Source: Psilocybe azurescens
Taxonomy: Eukaryota; Basidiomycota; Agaricomycetes; Agaricales; Agrocybaceae
Length of the DNA stretch: 64,000 nucleotides
Direction: 5' to 3'
Assembly: GCA_023853785.1 (NCBI GenBank)
Contig: JAJIRX010000869.1
Location: 84,934 to 148,933 of the forward strand
A program made the position numbers and the translations under genes. The notes beneath the pieces were generated by a model that did not search any database, was not told the origin of the DNA, and worked only from the letters and a program-made list of their open reading frames with translations. Within the stretch, counting starts at the first letter, position 1; every line of letters begins with the position of its first letter. This document shows positions 1-12,565 of this stretch, piece by piece.

Positions 1-1437
1 TCGTGCGTGAACTGATCTTAGGAGGTTGGTACTCATAACTATGCCGCGGGGTTGGTAGTATATACCGAGAAAACTCAGCGGCCTTCTGGAAGGGTTGTTG
101 ATGTTGCTGCCGGTTTCTTTTCTGGGACACTTGGCAATGTCAAATATATCGGGAATGAGGTTGCAAACTCTTTGGTATTCTTTCGGTTCGAGTGGGTCAT
201 ATGAAAAGGATTGGAGAACAGGGAGGAATTCATCCTTGGTACGCGAGAAGTGATTAAATAGACTCTCAGCCGTAAACTTTCTGTCAGAGTTTTCCGATGG
301 TGATATTGCCAGATAGGTTAGTTGAGGTACGGCCTTTAACATTGATACCAAGTCTAAACTTTGGGGAGAGACGCGTGCAAAACCAAGCTTCCCAATGGAG
401 GAAGATGAGCGTCCTATAAGTTCCACTAAACACTCTAGACCCGTTAATTCATGGTCCAGGTTGATGAAAAGACGCTGCAATGCGGAAAGTTTGAGGATGT
501 TGCGACAAATAATATCCAGGAAACCAGCGTCACGCCCGTCAATATCGAGCTGGACAAGAGCGGTATGAGCAATCGGCGCCACAGGTTCAGTCAGGTAATA
601 CGGTCCGGCTCTACTCTCGAAAATTTGAAATTCTTGTAAGCGTGGTGCCCCTTGCAATATTCTAAAGAAATCGTTGACGTTAATGTCTTGGGCATGGACA
701 GTGATGAGATTGTTCCACGAAGCATAAATAGACTTGAAAAGTATTCGACCGATCACAAGAGTATTTGGCACAGATTTTTGATTCGTTTCTTCCAACTTGG
801 CAAGTCCTAGCGTGTCAGATCTGTCGGTCCAGGGCTTGTAGGCTTCAAGATCACCATATGTCCGTAAACTGTCGTCATCGTTATTGTACAAACAGATCTC
901 TTTCAAGTAAGAAGAACGGGAAGAGAATTTGGACATGAGAGGGACAGGCATCTTGAGGGAAAAGGTTTCCAATTGACTTGAAAAAACATTAATGAGGTTG
1001 GCAACTTGTATAAATTTCCTCATATTCGGCTTGGAGAACGGATAACTTTTATGATCCACCAAGATTTTAATAGATTTTGGCAGGTTGGATGCTCGCTCTA
1101 TCCATCCCTGAATGATGGAAGGGGTATCCGCCATATTTCTGGCTCCGATGATGAGGGGCATGTATTTCCAAAAACCGGGTGTGGACCAGACCGTTTGACG
1201 CCAAGATCTACAGACAGAGCCTAATGTGAACACTGTTTCAGTGTAAGATCTTTGTTCTTCACGCTCGGGGGCCCAAGTAGGACTTTCAAGGCAACGGTCA
1301 AAAATTTCCAAGACATTGTCAAGAGGTAGCTTTGCCATAGGATCTGAAAGGTCATTCGCCTTCCTCAATCGGAGGATTTCCTGAGCGTCGCGAGCCGAAA
1401 TCGGAGTGGTAGTGGACGCCAACTGTTCGGATTCCAT
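1..1437 (-). CDS. F-box protein, 3' end beyond the window
   Basis: An open frame of 479 codons runs without a stop from the ATG at 1437 to the left edge, so the C-terminus is missing from the window. An F-box-like segment lies near residues 30-50 (DPMAKLPLDNVLEIF), followed by the family signature SVCRSWRQTVWSTPGFW and a leucine-rich, LRR-like body. The protein is collinear with the copies at 10691, 13245 and 15372. F-box proteins usually recruit substrates to SCF ubiquitin ligases; the substrate here is unknown. The ATG is supported by the alignable promoter upstream and by family alignment. This is the only F-box copy in the window with an unbroken frame over its visible length. Confidence 0.85.
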   Translation of the reverse strand, partial: MESEQLASTTTPISARDAQEILRLRKANDLSDPMAKLPLDNVLEIFDRCLESPTWAPEREEQRSYTETVFTLGSVCRSWRQTVWSTPGFWKYMPLIIGARNMADTPSIIQGWIERASNLPKSIKILVDHKSYPFSKPNMRKFIQVANLINVFSSQLETFSLKMPVPLMSKFSSRSSYLKEICLYNNDDDSLRTYGDLEAYKPWTDRSDTLGLAKLEETNQKSVPNTLVIGRILFKSIYASWNNLITVHAQDINVNDFFRILQGAPRLQEFQIFESRAGPYYLTEPVAPIAHTALVQLDIDGRDAGFLDIICRNILKLSALQRLFINLDHELTGLECLVELIGRSSSSIGKLGFARVSPQSLDLVSMLKAVPQLTYLAISPSENSDRKFTAESLFNHFSRTKDEFLPVLQSFSYDPLEPKEYQRVCNLIPDIFDIAKCPRKETGSNINNPSRRPLSFLGIYYQPRGIVMSTNLLRSVHAR

Positions 1438-2074
1438 GATGAACCCTGAAGACGCGAAAGTAATTATCGTTGTGGTTGAAGTCAAGTTCTGGCTCTGGGC
1501 ACAGTGACTTGAGTTGGGCTTTAGCGAACAATCACATCATGGCCTATAAGTAGAGAACGTGTTGTGCAACAATGCACCCACGATATCCTAATTTGGAAGT
1601 ACCAAGCCACTAGCCATTCAGAATGGCCAACCCACTTCAGAACCGCTGGGCAAGCGCTCAATGGCATTAATCCTCGCTAACAACGGGTCGTGGACCAGCG
1701 GTAGCGTTAAATCAATGAAGATATTTGATTTATTCACTTGGCCATTTGGATGGCGGGAGTGATAGTGGGCGCCAATTGTTCGGGTTCCGTGATGAGCCTT
1801 CAAGACGCGAAAGGTGGTTATCGTTGTGGTTGAAGTCAAGCTCTAGTTCTAGGCACAGTGACTTGAGTTGGACTTTAACAGACAATAATATGGCCTGTAA
1901 ACAGACAACGTGTTTGCAACAATGGGCCCACGATATCCTAATTTGGAAGCACTAAGTATCAGGATGGCCAACCACGGGCCAAGCGCTCAGTGGCATTAAC
2001 TCCGGGCCGTGGACCAACAGTAGCGTTGAATCAACAAATTTACTCGATTTATTCGCCTGGTCGTTTGAGTGGCG
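1403..2074. repeat. Tandem duplication of an F-box 5' region (two ~340 bp units)
   Basis: Unit 1 (1403-1755) contains the first codons, leader and promoter of the F-box gene. Unit 2 (1756-about 2074) repeats it at an offset of 353 bp with about 80% identity by eye. In unit 2 the start codon triplet (cat on + at 1435-1437) has become cgt at 1788-1790, and the TATA-like block at 1892-1904 is altered (ggcctgtaaacag against ggcctataagtag). No F-box body follows unit 2. Confidence 0.8.
1541..1556 (-). promoter_or_regulatory. TATA-like core promoter of the first F-box gene
   Basis: On the minus strand this reads ctctacttataggcc, about 105-120 nt upstream of the ATG at 1437. The same block (ctctatttataggcc or close) lies upstream of the F-box copies at 10691, 13245 and 15372, so it is conserved among paralogs. 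TATA function is inferred. Confidence 0.5.
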
Positions 2075-2342
2075 TGACGCCCCGCCCTTTGTTTCTGTGT
2101 CGCTGCATGCAGGGTTTTACAAATATTAGTATTATATACCGCGTCATCGGTGATCGAAGCTGAGAGCCACTCAACGCGCAATGAGTCAATCACAAACCAA
2201 CTCCTGTTGTGTGTTGTGCAACGGTATATATATTGTTGTTTTTTTTTTTGAAATCTTCATTTTTGCCAACTATGGATACAACATTTCCAATCCCAGAACG
2301 CGAACTTATGTTAAATTTTGCTGAACCGCTGCACTTGGGGCC

Positions 2343-5223
2343 TTAGAAGTAGCCCGTCCGTGTCGATGGTGTAAAGATAGGTAACGGATGTGCCTGAATT
2401 GAAGCATAGTCAGTGTCTTATTCTAATTCCTGGTACTCCAAAAGTCGACGGAAGAATCCGAAATGAAAGATGAAAGAACATTTACCTCAGTGTTGAAGAC
2501 ATATTCTAAAAAAGAATAGTGATGGGACAAGAGTCAGCTATCTCTGAAACTTAGGAACCAAAAAAATACACACGATTGAGGGGTAGGACAGTGGCATCGG
2601 AGAAGAGTAGATACAGGTATTTCAAGGTTTCACTCTATCCGAAAAGTCAATGCAAGATATTATTATGGCATGACGCAACCAACGAACCAAGAAGAACGTC
2701 TCCATCTTATCCATCTTGATTGAGTTCGCACTATCGACGTTGAGAAGGGACGCGTAGCCCCCGCCCTCAATGCGGCAGTATTTTTCGATGGACTGGAAGA
2801 TCTTCCAGCCATATTCACGGTATTTGGGGTTGCCTGTGAGGCGGTAGGCGATGAAGAGGGATTCAACTGTTTCTGGTCTGATTATTGTTGGATGGAATAA
2901 GATTAAATTTGTTAGTCCACGTGAGTTGGTGAGGGTGCCAGCTTTGTACCTTAGGATGTAACGAGCGTCGTAGGAGGGCTGTCCAGGGAACCTTTTGAGG
3001 TGATAAAATGAGCTACACTGCCGGAAATGGAAAACGCAATCATAACGCACGAGTTGCCTTTGATATACCAATCCCGTTCTTTACTGTAGATTTCGCGGTC
3101 CTCTTCCGTGTAGAAATGCGCAATCTCCGGTGCGAGTCCACTATTTAGTAGTAAATTGCGATAAAGAAAGATCAGCTCTCGTTGTCCTCGTGGGTTGGAG
3201 GAGTAAGAATGGATGCGCGCTTACGTGGCTGTATTATACGTATCCATGCACGTCTCGATGAGTTCGTATCCCAGCTGCCAGTCCTTCTGTCCCGTCGGCG
3301 TGAGCTCTCTCGCGCGGGGAGGCACCGACACAGACGAGTCCGCAGCGCCAGTCGTGCTCGCTCCGAGCATCAACGAGCCACCCAAGAAACACACAAGATG
3401 GTCTTGCTTCGGAGACAACCGCCAATGCCTATAGAATGCAACCTAATCAGATAGAGCATGAAAGCAGTGAAATGGCAAAGCTTACACTTGTCCGTCCGCT
3501 TGACGCTCGGGCAGCACTTCCGTGGTGTATAAATTTCCTTTGTTCAAGCCTTTCTTGATGAGGGTGGTGTGGATGGCGTCCATGGTTTGCTTGTACATCT
3601 GGCGCAAGGAAGGGTCAGTTACGTACGTATATAAGAAATTTAATGGAAGTTGATCCCTACGTACTTCGAGATACGCTGGTTCGGACTGGTTCTGGTGTTC
3701 GCGGATCGTCAGCTTATGCGGTCAGTCAAGGATTGAGAAGGACTATTACCGTCTGAAGATATTGCTTCCTGGAAGTTTTTAGCATATATTCAGTTTTGAT
3801 TCAGGTAGATCGTGGCTCACAAAAGATATTCATAAAACGAATCTCCTCTCGAACCGAGGCGAATTTCTGAGAACAAGAATTGACCAGTTTCCGCGCTTGA
3901 GGAGAAAAAGAAATGAAAGGGTCAACAGTCCTGCACAGTTTTGTCCAATATCAAAGAAGGCTTTTACCTCGAGGTATATAGGAGCCAGCCCGGAAGGTAA
4001 CTTCGTAGCCTTAATGACTTTCATAACCTAAGGAACGAACCACACCATCAGTTTCCGTTATCCCTCGTCACCATTATCGTATATCCTCAAACATCGCACT
4101 CACCCCCTCTGCTCTATCCCAATAGGTATCGTCATCAGTCAAGAAGCTCAGATATCGGAGCTCGAGCTGCAGCGTCGAAGCCTCGGCGGTGCTAACGAGA
4201 TAAGGGTAATTAGGGTCGTCGACGCCCTTGCCTTCTTTGAGATTGACCATGGAGTACGGCAGGCCCGAGGGCGTCTCGAATGCTGGTAGCATCCGGTCTG
4301 CAAGGTCGACAGCCTTTTCCAAAAATATAGGGTCTTCATCAGAGAGATGGTATGCCGTAAGAAGACCACCTAAAATACGAATTGTCGTCTATAAATCCAA
4401 ATCATTAGAATTAGAATTAGGTATCAGCGCAGTGGAAAGGATGTGACGGCGGCATACCTCGAAGGTGTTGAAATTGCCATCTCGATCGAAGGTGAGGTTG
4501 TTCGCGACCCAGTCCCGCGCACGCTTGTACTCGTCCTGGAGGCCCATAATTTGCATGGTGTCGATGGTGTCTATGATCATGTAGCCTATTCCACCATCTT
4601 CCACCAGGTTTGTGCCTTTCTTCGATAACGGGTGATATTCGTCCTGTCCCATGGCGTCTCTTTCTAATATTAATTCGAGAATTCAATTGTTTAAACAGTG
4701 TTTTGCTTATATTTCGTGAGCACTGACCATAAGCCGACCACGCATGCTATTCATGAAGCAATATACATTAGTTTGGGCTGCAAGCGACATAGTACAGGCC
4801 ACAAATGCACCTTGAACGCCTTCACAACTTCATCTCTCTTCGGGATGTCAGCCACTATTTCAGGAGGGCTCTCCGACGAATTCCGGAAACTGGACACCCC
4901 ATCCAAATCGGCATACGGATCCGTCAATGATGGAGTCTTAAAATAAGAACTGAATGTGCCGGTCTGCGAGCAAAGATGTCAGTTCACAACCATTCCGCGG
5001 GGCTACACACCAGAATCGGGATGGATGCACATACCTGATACACATACACCAACAACGCCAGTACTACCGACACAATCGCCGACTTTCCAAACGTCGCAGG
5101 TGCCGCATCGTGTTGCTCGAGTTTGCTCTTCCCCGAGGCTCCCCTCGTCTTTGAATCGCGATCCTTGCGGTCCCCAGCCCCACCAGAGATCCCATTACCA
5201 ACATCCGACGTCGGTTCAGTCAT
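2343..5223 (-). CDS. GH47 class I alpha-1,2-mannosidase (ER type II membrane enzyme)
   Basis: Trims mannose residues from N-glycans in the ER/early secretory pathway, calcium-dependent in this family. Many short introns. The start at 5223 (MTEPTSDVGNG) gives a short polar N-terminus and one membrane anchor (SAIVSVVLALLVYVYQ). Family blocks then follow in order: AFK/HAWSAYERDAMGQDE, IDTIDTMQIMGLQDEY, FNTFETTIRILGGLLTAYHL, EIRLGSRGDSFYEYLLKQY, SPKQDHLVCFLGGSL, GLAPEIAHFYTEED, RPETVESLFIAYRLTGN, MDKMETFFLSETLKYLYLLF and the terminal EYVFNTEAHPLP. Intron examples: after VYVYQ (donor at 5034), and a phase-1 intron splitting the Glu codon of AYERDAM. One junction, after APIYLE near 3966, is out of phase by one base, which suggests a 1-nt indel. 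The stop is TAA at 2343-2345. Closest to ER mannosidase I; Golgi-type activity cannot be excluded. Confidence 0.9.
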
Positions 5224-6445
5224 TGCAGGGGGAAGCAAGAGGTGCACAGCGACACGTCAGCTTGACAGAACTTATGAACACCCCTGATAGTCTGCTGGTG
5301 TGAAGAGATGGTATTAATAAAGCCGACTTTTAGCCTACGGCCGGTCATGGATCACGCGGACATACGCATATGCGCACTGCGTGTATGGCAACCTTCTGGA
5401 ATCTGCGCACCTCACCAGCACCATATGAATTGCGTCGCTTGCATACCTTCTTAAGCATTGAGTATCGTCGACGACAACGAAGCTTTTTACGAATATAGCA
5501 TACAAACTTTCATATAACGTTGGAAAATTTTGAGAAAAATCGAGAACCATTCCGGTATCTGGCAACGCGCGCTATAATAATAACGGGCTCAATGGTCAGC
5601 ACTAAGCAATCAACCCCTCCCTGCTCTATCCAACGACAACACGACGGAGACCCCCGGATAATAACAGAAAACGTGTAAGTGGACACGTATTCATGACGGA
5701 AAATGGGCGAAAATTCAAAGAAATGGGCATAGGGAAAAGAAGTTCTAGCACCGAAAATTAGCTTGGCAAGTTACAATGGTAAGTACTACCACCGCGAGGA
5801 AGATCATAGTACGCTGCACGCACCGCCAAACCAGCATAAAAGTCGGTCGTGCATCGGAAGAATATAAAATGTACACGTATACAGCGACTCATCACCCATG
5901 AAATCCATTTCTTGGCAAAACCGCAACGTCGAACGTCACTGGAAATCAAAATCCACAGGTTGAGCTGTGCATCTAAGTACAGTAAGTTGTGCACAAACAA
6001 GCGACGAGGTATGTAATGTATGAAAGAAGCAAAAATACGTGCGTGCGTAAGTATGCGGGAAAGGGATGGATGGGGTGATAATATAGTGTGAAGATGAGGA
6101 GAAAGAGAAAGAAAGTAAATGTATGCGGTTGGTCGTGATAAGATGAAGATGGTATTGTTTGAACGTCGACATCGAAGGTGGTGTTGGATTCGTGATGATG
6201 GTGATAGTTGAATACTGGGGTGACAGTGGGAGAAGAGACGCGGGAGAATGGTCGATGGACGATGGACGATGGGACTTGAGGATGGGATTGTGGATGCGCC
6301 AGAGAAGATCACTCCCACTTGCTTTTCTTCTTTACCAGCAAGCAAAGGTGCAGGTGTATCTATAAGGTGCGACGACAAAAAAAGATCCAGAAATTCCACT
6401 CCAACCAATCTTGATATAAGAAAAAAATATCCAACCTCTAATCAA
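5224..6445. other. Intergenic: GH47 promoter and PSD 3' flank
   Basis: No supported gene. A 216-codon minus frame at 5758-6408 is Ser/His/Ile-rich, lies directly after the PSD stop and resembles no domain I recognise. It is more likely 3' UTR and spacer. 6040-6260 is purine-rich on the plus strand. Confidence 0.5.
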
Positions 6446-8485
6446 TCAATCCGTTTTCACCTTACCACCCTCCTCTTCGTCCCTCAGCTTCTCCAGCTTC
6501 TCTGCAACATCCCCCAACCTCTGTCCAACCCGCACCTTCTGGCCCGGATGCACCGTGAACTCAAAATCGCTCGGTGCCTCAAACACCAGTACAATGGTGC
6601 TGCCGAGGCAGAACCCGCCCATCTCTTCCGCGGGCGTCAAGGGTTGGCCGCGCAGGATGGGGGAGGCGGCGGAGTAGACGGCTTCGGTGTATGCGCCGGG
6701 TGGAGGGCGGCGGCCGCGCCGGTTCGTTCGTAGGGCCTGATAAAGAGAAAAAGGCGTGACTTGCATGAAGAAAGGTTATTCAAGAGGAAGAAGAGAGAGG
6801 CGCACCTCGTCAAAGTTGATTTTGATACTTCCGACATTGGTAGCGCCGACAGGGACCATTCCGAAGAACCCATGTTTCCATCGTCCAAGAAGCGCAACGC
6901 GCTCGTTCAACACGAACAGGTTCTCCAGTCGCTTTGCCATCCAAGGAGAGACCGAAAACAAGTCACCTAAAATACAAAAGATTGGGATCAATGAAAGAGA
7001 TAGGAAAAGATGTCCACCCACCAACAAAATGTCTCCTCTTCTCCACAACCCATGCAGTGGGACTATGGAAGCGGTGATAATCGCCCGGCGCCAAATAAAT
7101 AACCGAGAAGAACAACGAATTGCCCGGCCTGACATGCTTCCCCGACGTCACACTGCGTCTGCGCACCGCGGCAGCCGCCTGAGTTTTGACGCCCATCTGG
7201 AGAGCGACGGAGGCATCGTGTACCAGTGTTTCCTCCATGTTGCGCTCGGAGCCTACGGAGGCGTCGATTTGGTCTCCGAATTTCTTGGGAACGTGGTCGT
7301 CTGCTGAGGATGCTTGGGATTCGGAATCGGGAGTGGACGACCCGCCAAGCAGTGTCCGCGAAGACGAAGAGGAAGGATTCTCCGAGGTAGGCGTAGTCGT
7401 CCCAGGCGTCGAAGGCGTCGACGCTCCGATGAGCTGTTCAAGACTGTACTCGATTCCATTGACGATAGCGAACTCGTGGTCGTCCACAATCGGACATATC
7501 GCGGTTGTGCGGGACGATGGTAGACGTCGGCGAGCCGGGGCGCTCGATGCCTAGCAGTGCGTCGAGGGAGTAGGTTATGCCTTTTACTTGTTCGACCCGT
7601 GATTCCTGTACCGTCCCGAAATGCAGCATCGTCCCATCTGCCGGGCTGACCTACACCTAAAGTTAATCCCGAGTACATAATAGAGATTTTTGACTCACCA
7701 ATATCGCATCATCCACGGGCCGAACGCCATCCTTCAGCTTTCGATAGAAAAACGCGCCAAGGCTAGGATATTCACGCAGATCCGAGGGCTCCATCTCATC
7801 GAGGTTGCATCCAAACGAGTAGGCGTAGAGGCGAATACCAAAGGGGCGGAACCAGACTGGGAGCTCGAGAGAGTTGACGTAGCCCCATAGCCGGGACATG
7901 TTGCGCAGCGGCAGGGCGCCGATAACGTGTACCTAGCCGAGAGTCAGCCTGGGGATTGGGAGGATTTTGGGGCAATGTGTACTGACATGCCAGGGCCCCT
8001 TGAGCTTGATGATTTCGAGCCCTTCTTCGTTGAGCTCGACTTCCTGTCGGGCGCGCTTGACTTTTTCCTGTACTGGATGGCAACTAGCAGCAGCGCCCCA
8101 ACGGCGAGCGGTAGTGGATACCACTTTGTTGGCGTCTCCGTCCACGCATTGACAAGCTTCCCTATACACAATCCCTATCGATCAGCAACACTTCATATAT
8201 GAAGTATTAAACGTACGATACAGCGGCAACCCTGAACCCAGGAATCCCATTTGGCGCACCCCCAACCCCAGCGCCCTCAGCACCTGCGCCCCCTTTCGTC
8301 GAATACGCCCTCCTCAGCCCCTGACTCTTCACGGTCTTGAACAGAGCCGAGGTCTTATTCGTACTGTGCACCCAGCACCTGGCGAAGACGGACGAGGCGG
8401 AGCCGCACGATGCATTGATGACCCTTGACGCAGCATACAGCGGTTTCTTGCCCTTGGTCAAGATCGTTTTCCTAGAAAATAGCAT
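6446..8485 (-). CDS. PSD1: Phosphatidylserine decarboxylase, mitochondrial (Psd1-type)
   Basis: Converts phosphatidylserine to phosphatidylethanolamine at the inner mitochondrial membrane. The N-terminus from 8485 is Arg/Ser/Lys-rich and fits a targeting peptide. A membrane segment ([18 protein letters not shown]) follows, then [64 protein letters not shown] and [15 protein letters not shown]. Near the end is the self-cleavage motif LGST, whose Ser becomes the pyruvoyl group. Introns follow LKGPWH (gtcagt...ctag), after DDAILV, after KRRHFVG and after KINFDE. Two single-base frame breaks interrupt conserved sequence: a run of five A on the coding strand (8062-8066) just after the membrane segment, and an extra T near 7491. 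Suspected sequence errors rather than a dead gene. Confidence 0.9.
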
Positions 8486-10690
8486 GAGAGGGTCGTGAGT
8501 TCCAGGAACCGAGCATAAAAAACGTGAGTGGTATAATATTCAATATACTGAGATTGAGGGCGGAGGTAGAGGAAAATGTGGATGAGGATGAGGAAGAAGT
8601 AGTAACGCACGAGGTCTTTGTCCTTGTAGAACTGCTTAGCATAATTACGGTATTGCCTGGCCGGCCTATCACGCGAGCTGGTATCATCACCGGCAATTTT
8701 CGACTCTCAGAGCGATCTTTCTGCCCCTTGTCGCCCCTTGTCAAGTTATGTCGACGATGCAGATGAAAAGAGATCCTGAGAACACTTGAGCAACGAAGAT
8801 GATCTTCACACTGAAAATATCATTTTTGGCTACAGGAATAACATTGTACACATATTTGCGGGATCAGTCGTGCCGAAAAACGTAGATATGTAAAATTTAA
8901 GTACATAGTGGTTCTGGAGATGGTATGCGAGGGTTACGGAGGGACATTGCATTGCTCGAAGGCGTGCAGGTGGCATCGTCTACCACAAACCCTCGAGGAC
9001 ACTGAGGAGCACTGACGCCGAGCCATGTGAAAAGAGGGGCTTTCGTTTTCAGCAAAGACAAGCAACGATTCGGCTTGGCAATGCCGAATGTTGCTCAGTT
9101 AGTGGTTGGCTTCTTCGTTGCTTCCAAGTCCAAGTCCAAGTAATATAAATAATTCCAATGTGAGCGGAGAGTTAATAAAAGATGAATTTGGATTGTTCAC
9201 AAATTGTAGTTGTGGCGAGATATAGGCGTAGTAACCCCGCAGGAAAAGTGGGAAATGAAGAGACTCCACTGAACCCAACCCAGGATAGATACAGTCCTGG
9301 GCAGTGGATTGGCGTCTTTCGATCATCATAAGAAGAACACTCACTGGCACAAACCGCCTGTATGCACTATGTGTTATGTAGATTGTCAAGGTGCTACACT
9401 TGTCTGAGCTAAAGAGTTTTGTTGAATATTCAACGACTCTTGAAGCGAGTGAAATAAAGCAGATACCGCAAGATTAACAAAGCATAAGCAGGGACCTTGG
9501 TTGATCGCTACTGAATACAAAAATCACGGCCAGAGAGGCGGAAACAGGCGAAAGATACATGGAATGGCATAGAGTGCTCGGGATATTAGTGGAATCCCTC
9601 TGTTAATCGTCGCTGTTGCAGTATATTGTAATGAGAGTATCAGGGAGTCCTAGTGAGGCATGGCCGGATTTCCGGATGAAGCTGCGTACCAGAAGATGGT
9701 GCATATATACGCATAACCAATCCATTTTCCGACACGACTTGACCTTGTCAACACATAAATCTGAATACTATAAAATATTCAGTATTCATCTATTGCAACA
9801 TAAATGTTGAGATCTGAAGATAAAATTGCTGGTATTCGGGCAAGAGGTTGGCTTATGCAAGAACCACATACTAGATCGTAACAACTTGGTTGCAACATTG
9901 AACATTGAACATTGAAGTCTTGAAGTTTGATAGATGAGCGTTTTCTGAGATTGAATCGGGGCTTCAATTTTCACCCAATTGCTTGCGGATTGTTGTGATC
10001 GCCTTGACATTTCTTAACTTCCTCTTGGCAATTCAGAGTCTTCTGGTACAGAGATGACTGAAAAGTTTCTGAGAAGGCTGTCTAAAGTCATGGTTGCTAG
10101 ATCTATTGCTCAGGTGAATCAAATTGAATAAATCAAGACTATTACCCAATTGTTACCCCCACAGTGTGCCCACAATGTCTGATTGTAAACGACCTCAGAC
10201 AAGCCTCATAAGCCGTTGTTGAATGTGAGTCAATTACAGCAAACGGACTATCTAGACTCCACAAGACCGGATTTCAAATGAGACAACTAGGGCGAAAAGT
10301 ATGAAAGCAATTCACAACCGTTTACGGTCAGCGGTAACGTCGATCATTAACGACGAAGCATGGACCTATGTCGTGGCCATGTCGAACAAAAAACCTGACT
10401 TCGAGGCCGAAGATTGCATGGGGATACGTTCCTCTTATATTAATAGGCCACCTCATTGTCCCCCCCAGTCCAACGGAGTCAAGTCACTGTGCCCCGATTC
10501 GAGCTTTCCACTTCAACTTCAACCTTGACCACCAACCTTATCCTTGTCTGCCACTATATCTGTGTTCCAATCCCTCTCTTAAATATCTCCACTTGAATAT
10601 ATCAAAGTACGTTCTTAATCTATCTTATCTTCCGGCCGTCACCTCATTCTGTATAATTGGTTCCATTACATAGCCCTCACCCTCATCGAC
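8486..10690. other. Intergenic between PSD and the second F-box gene
   Basis: No gene supported. It holds the PSD upstream region, AT-rich spacer with only short unconserved frames, three direct copies of aacattg near 9896-9917, and the promoter of the 10691 F-box gene at its right end. I saw no tRNA or transposon signature. Confidence 0.45.
10431..10450 (+). promoter_or_regulatory. TATA-like block of the second F-box gene
   Basis: Reads cctcttatattaataggcca and is followed by caagtcactgtgcccc at 10481. Both elements align with the upstream region of the F-box gene at 1437 and, in part, with those at 13245 and 15372. Functional role inferred from paralog conservation. Confidence 0.45.
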
Positions 10691-12565
10691 ATGGACGAAG
10701 AGTGGATCACATATCAAACAAAGTGGCTTAACGACAACCTGCCATCTGCTCAGCTTTTGACTGACTCAACAGAAATCGCTAGTACAGACATGGACACAGA
10801 ACCCGGCTACTTAGCGCCCACTGCCACTCACCTTCGCGCCCCGAGTCTCGAGCGTCGGGAAACCCTCACTTCGACAACTCAGAACGACCTGTTCGACCCA
10901 ATGTCTACCCTCCCTCTCGAACTTATCTCTGAAATTCTCTCTTATTGCGTTCCCACTAACTCCTGGCCGTACAACGAATCCCAACGGATGTACAGCCCCA
11001 TTCTCTTCGACCTAGGCTCCGTCTGCAGCTTATGGCGTCTTGTGATCTGGTCCACACCCTTTTTTGGAACTTTGTTCCACTCGTCGTCCGACCTGGGAAT
11101 ATAGCGGACACTCCTTCCTTTGCTCAGGGATGGATAGAGCGAGCGTCTAATTTGAGTCTAGATGTTACCATCGTGGTGGACACTGAACACGATGGGTGCT
11201 TTTCCGAACATGATCTGGAGAAGTTCGTGCAATTGGCGAACCTCGTCAACGCGTCTTCGAGTCGACTGTCGACTGTCGTCCTCAGGATGTCTGTTAGTCT
11301 CCTGCGCCTGTTCGCCGTCTCCGTGGGACATCCTTCGAACCTGAAGAGGATCTGCATATGCAACAACGACGACGAAAATTGTCCTACGACGACGAGGACG
11401 ACGAGAACGACATCCTCCACCCAGTCGAGCCTTGGATCGACACTGAAAGTTCCAATTCCAACTTCCCTGGATTCGGACCCTCCAGTCTGGGTGTAGAAAA
11501 TTCAGAACCTGCAACTGAGCAAAGGCTATCCAGCTCGATTGATCTGAATATCCTCTCGCTCGCTCGTGTATCTCTCAACTTTATCACTAGCAACACTTCA
11601 TGGAACCTGAACCTGAACTCGCAGAACCTTCTCATCATCACCGCAAAGACATCGACTTCAACGACATCTTCAAAATTTTGCGGGACGCACCCCAGCTGCG
11701 CGCACTCCACATACAAGAGAACCGTAAACGCGCACACTTCCTAACTGAACACGTCCCACCCATCGTCCACAACGCTCTCTCCGAGCTCAGCATCACAACG
11801 ATACAAGCTTCATATAGAGGAGATTCTACGTGGTGGCAGATTCAGCCACACCATCAAAGACTTCAAATTCCCCGCCTTGAAAAAGCTATCGATTGATGTC
11901 ACCGAGAGCCCACTGAACCACCATTGGTTGGTAGCGTTTTTAGAGCGCTCATGCTGCGGTGATGGGTTAGAGGAGCTGTGTATCCATGCGCCTTTCAGTG
12001 AGGTCAATGATTTGACAGGTCAATTTGGGTTGATACGTATGCTCAAGGCGGTACCTCGCCTCACCGCCCTGCGTCTCTCACCTCACCGTCGCTCGGACCC
12101 AACATTCACGGCTGCGAGTCTGTTCAAGCACATCTCGCAGACCTCCCACAGGCGTTCTCCTCACGGATATTCAAGCACCGGGTATGGTTCCACAATGGAG
12201 TCGGAGGAGACGTTCCTCCCCGCTCTGGAATCCTTCGAATATTCCCCAATTGCACCGGAAGACTGCAAAAGAATCTGGCCCCTCACCCCCGATCTCTTTG
12301 GCATCCCCGAAGAATCTGATACTGTCACCGACACTTCCAGAAGGCCGCTGAAATCTCTGCGTATATCCTACCAGCCGACCGTCGATAATCTCACGCGTCC
12401 CCCCCCAAGTTCCGCAAGGAGACGCTGGATCGCATATATGGACTTTTGGATAGTGGGGAGGTTAGCATTGAGCTTGAGAGCTATCACGTTGATCTTGAGG
12501 ATGAGGATGATGTTATTGCTTTTCCGGTCAAGAGGAGTATTCTTCCTTTACATCGAGCGTTGTAG
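10691..12565 (+). CDS. F-box protein, frame broken about five times
   Basis: F-box segment MSTLPLELISEILSYCVP around residue 73, then GSVCSLWRLVIWSTP, NIADTPSFAQGWIERASNL, LNFITSNTSWNL, DIDFNDIFKILRDAPQLRAL, LIRMLKAVPRLTALRLSPH, EETFLPALESFEYSP and a C-terminus ending LPLHRAL. All blocks are collinear with the 1437 and 13245 copies. The reading frame changes near 11060, 11380, 11620, 11850 and at a run of eight C (12399-12406). Between the changes the protein stays conserved with no internal nonsense codon, so either it is a very young pseudogene or the sequence carries indel errors. None of the breaks has convincing intron ends. Function presumed as for other F-box adaptors. Confidence 0.7.

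Noticed and set aside
5758..6408. 216-codon minus-strand open frame
   Set aside because: Low-complexity composition, no domain, and it sits where the PSD 3' UTR and spacer are expected.
9896..9917. Three direct copies of aacattg
   Set aside because: Too short and isolated to be a satellite or CRISPR-like array.
10691..12565. Reading the 10691 F-box frame changes as introns
   Set aside because: The frames overlap or abut with no GT...AG pairs of usable length, and the paralogs show continuous protein across the breaks.
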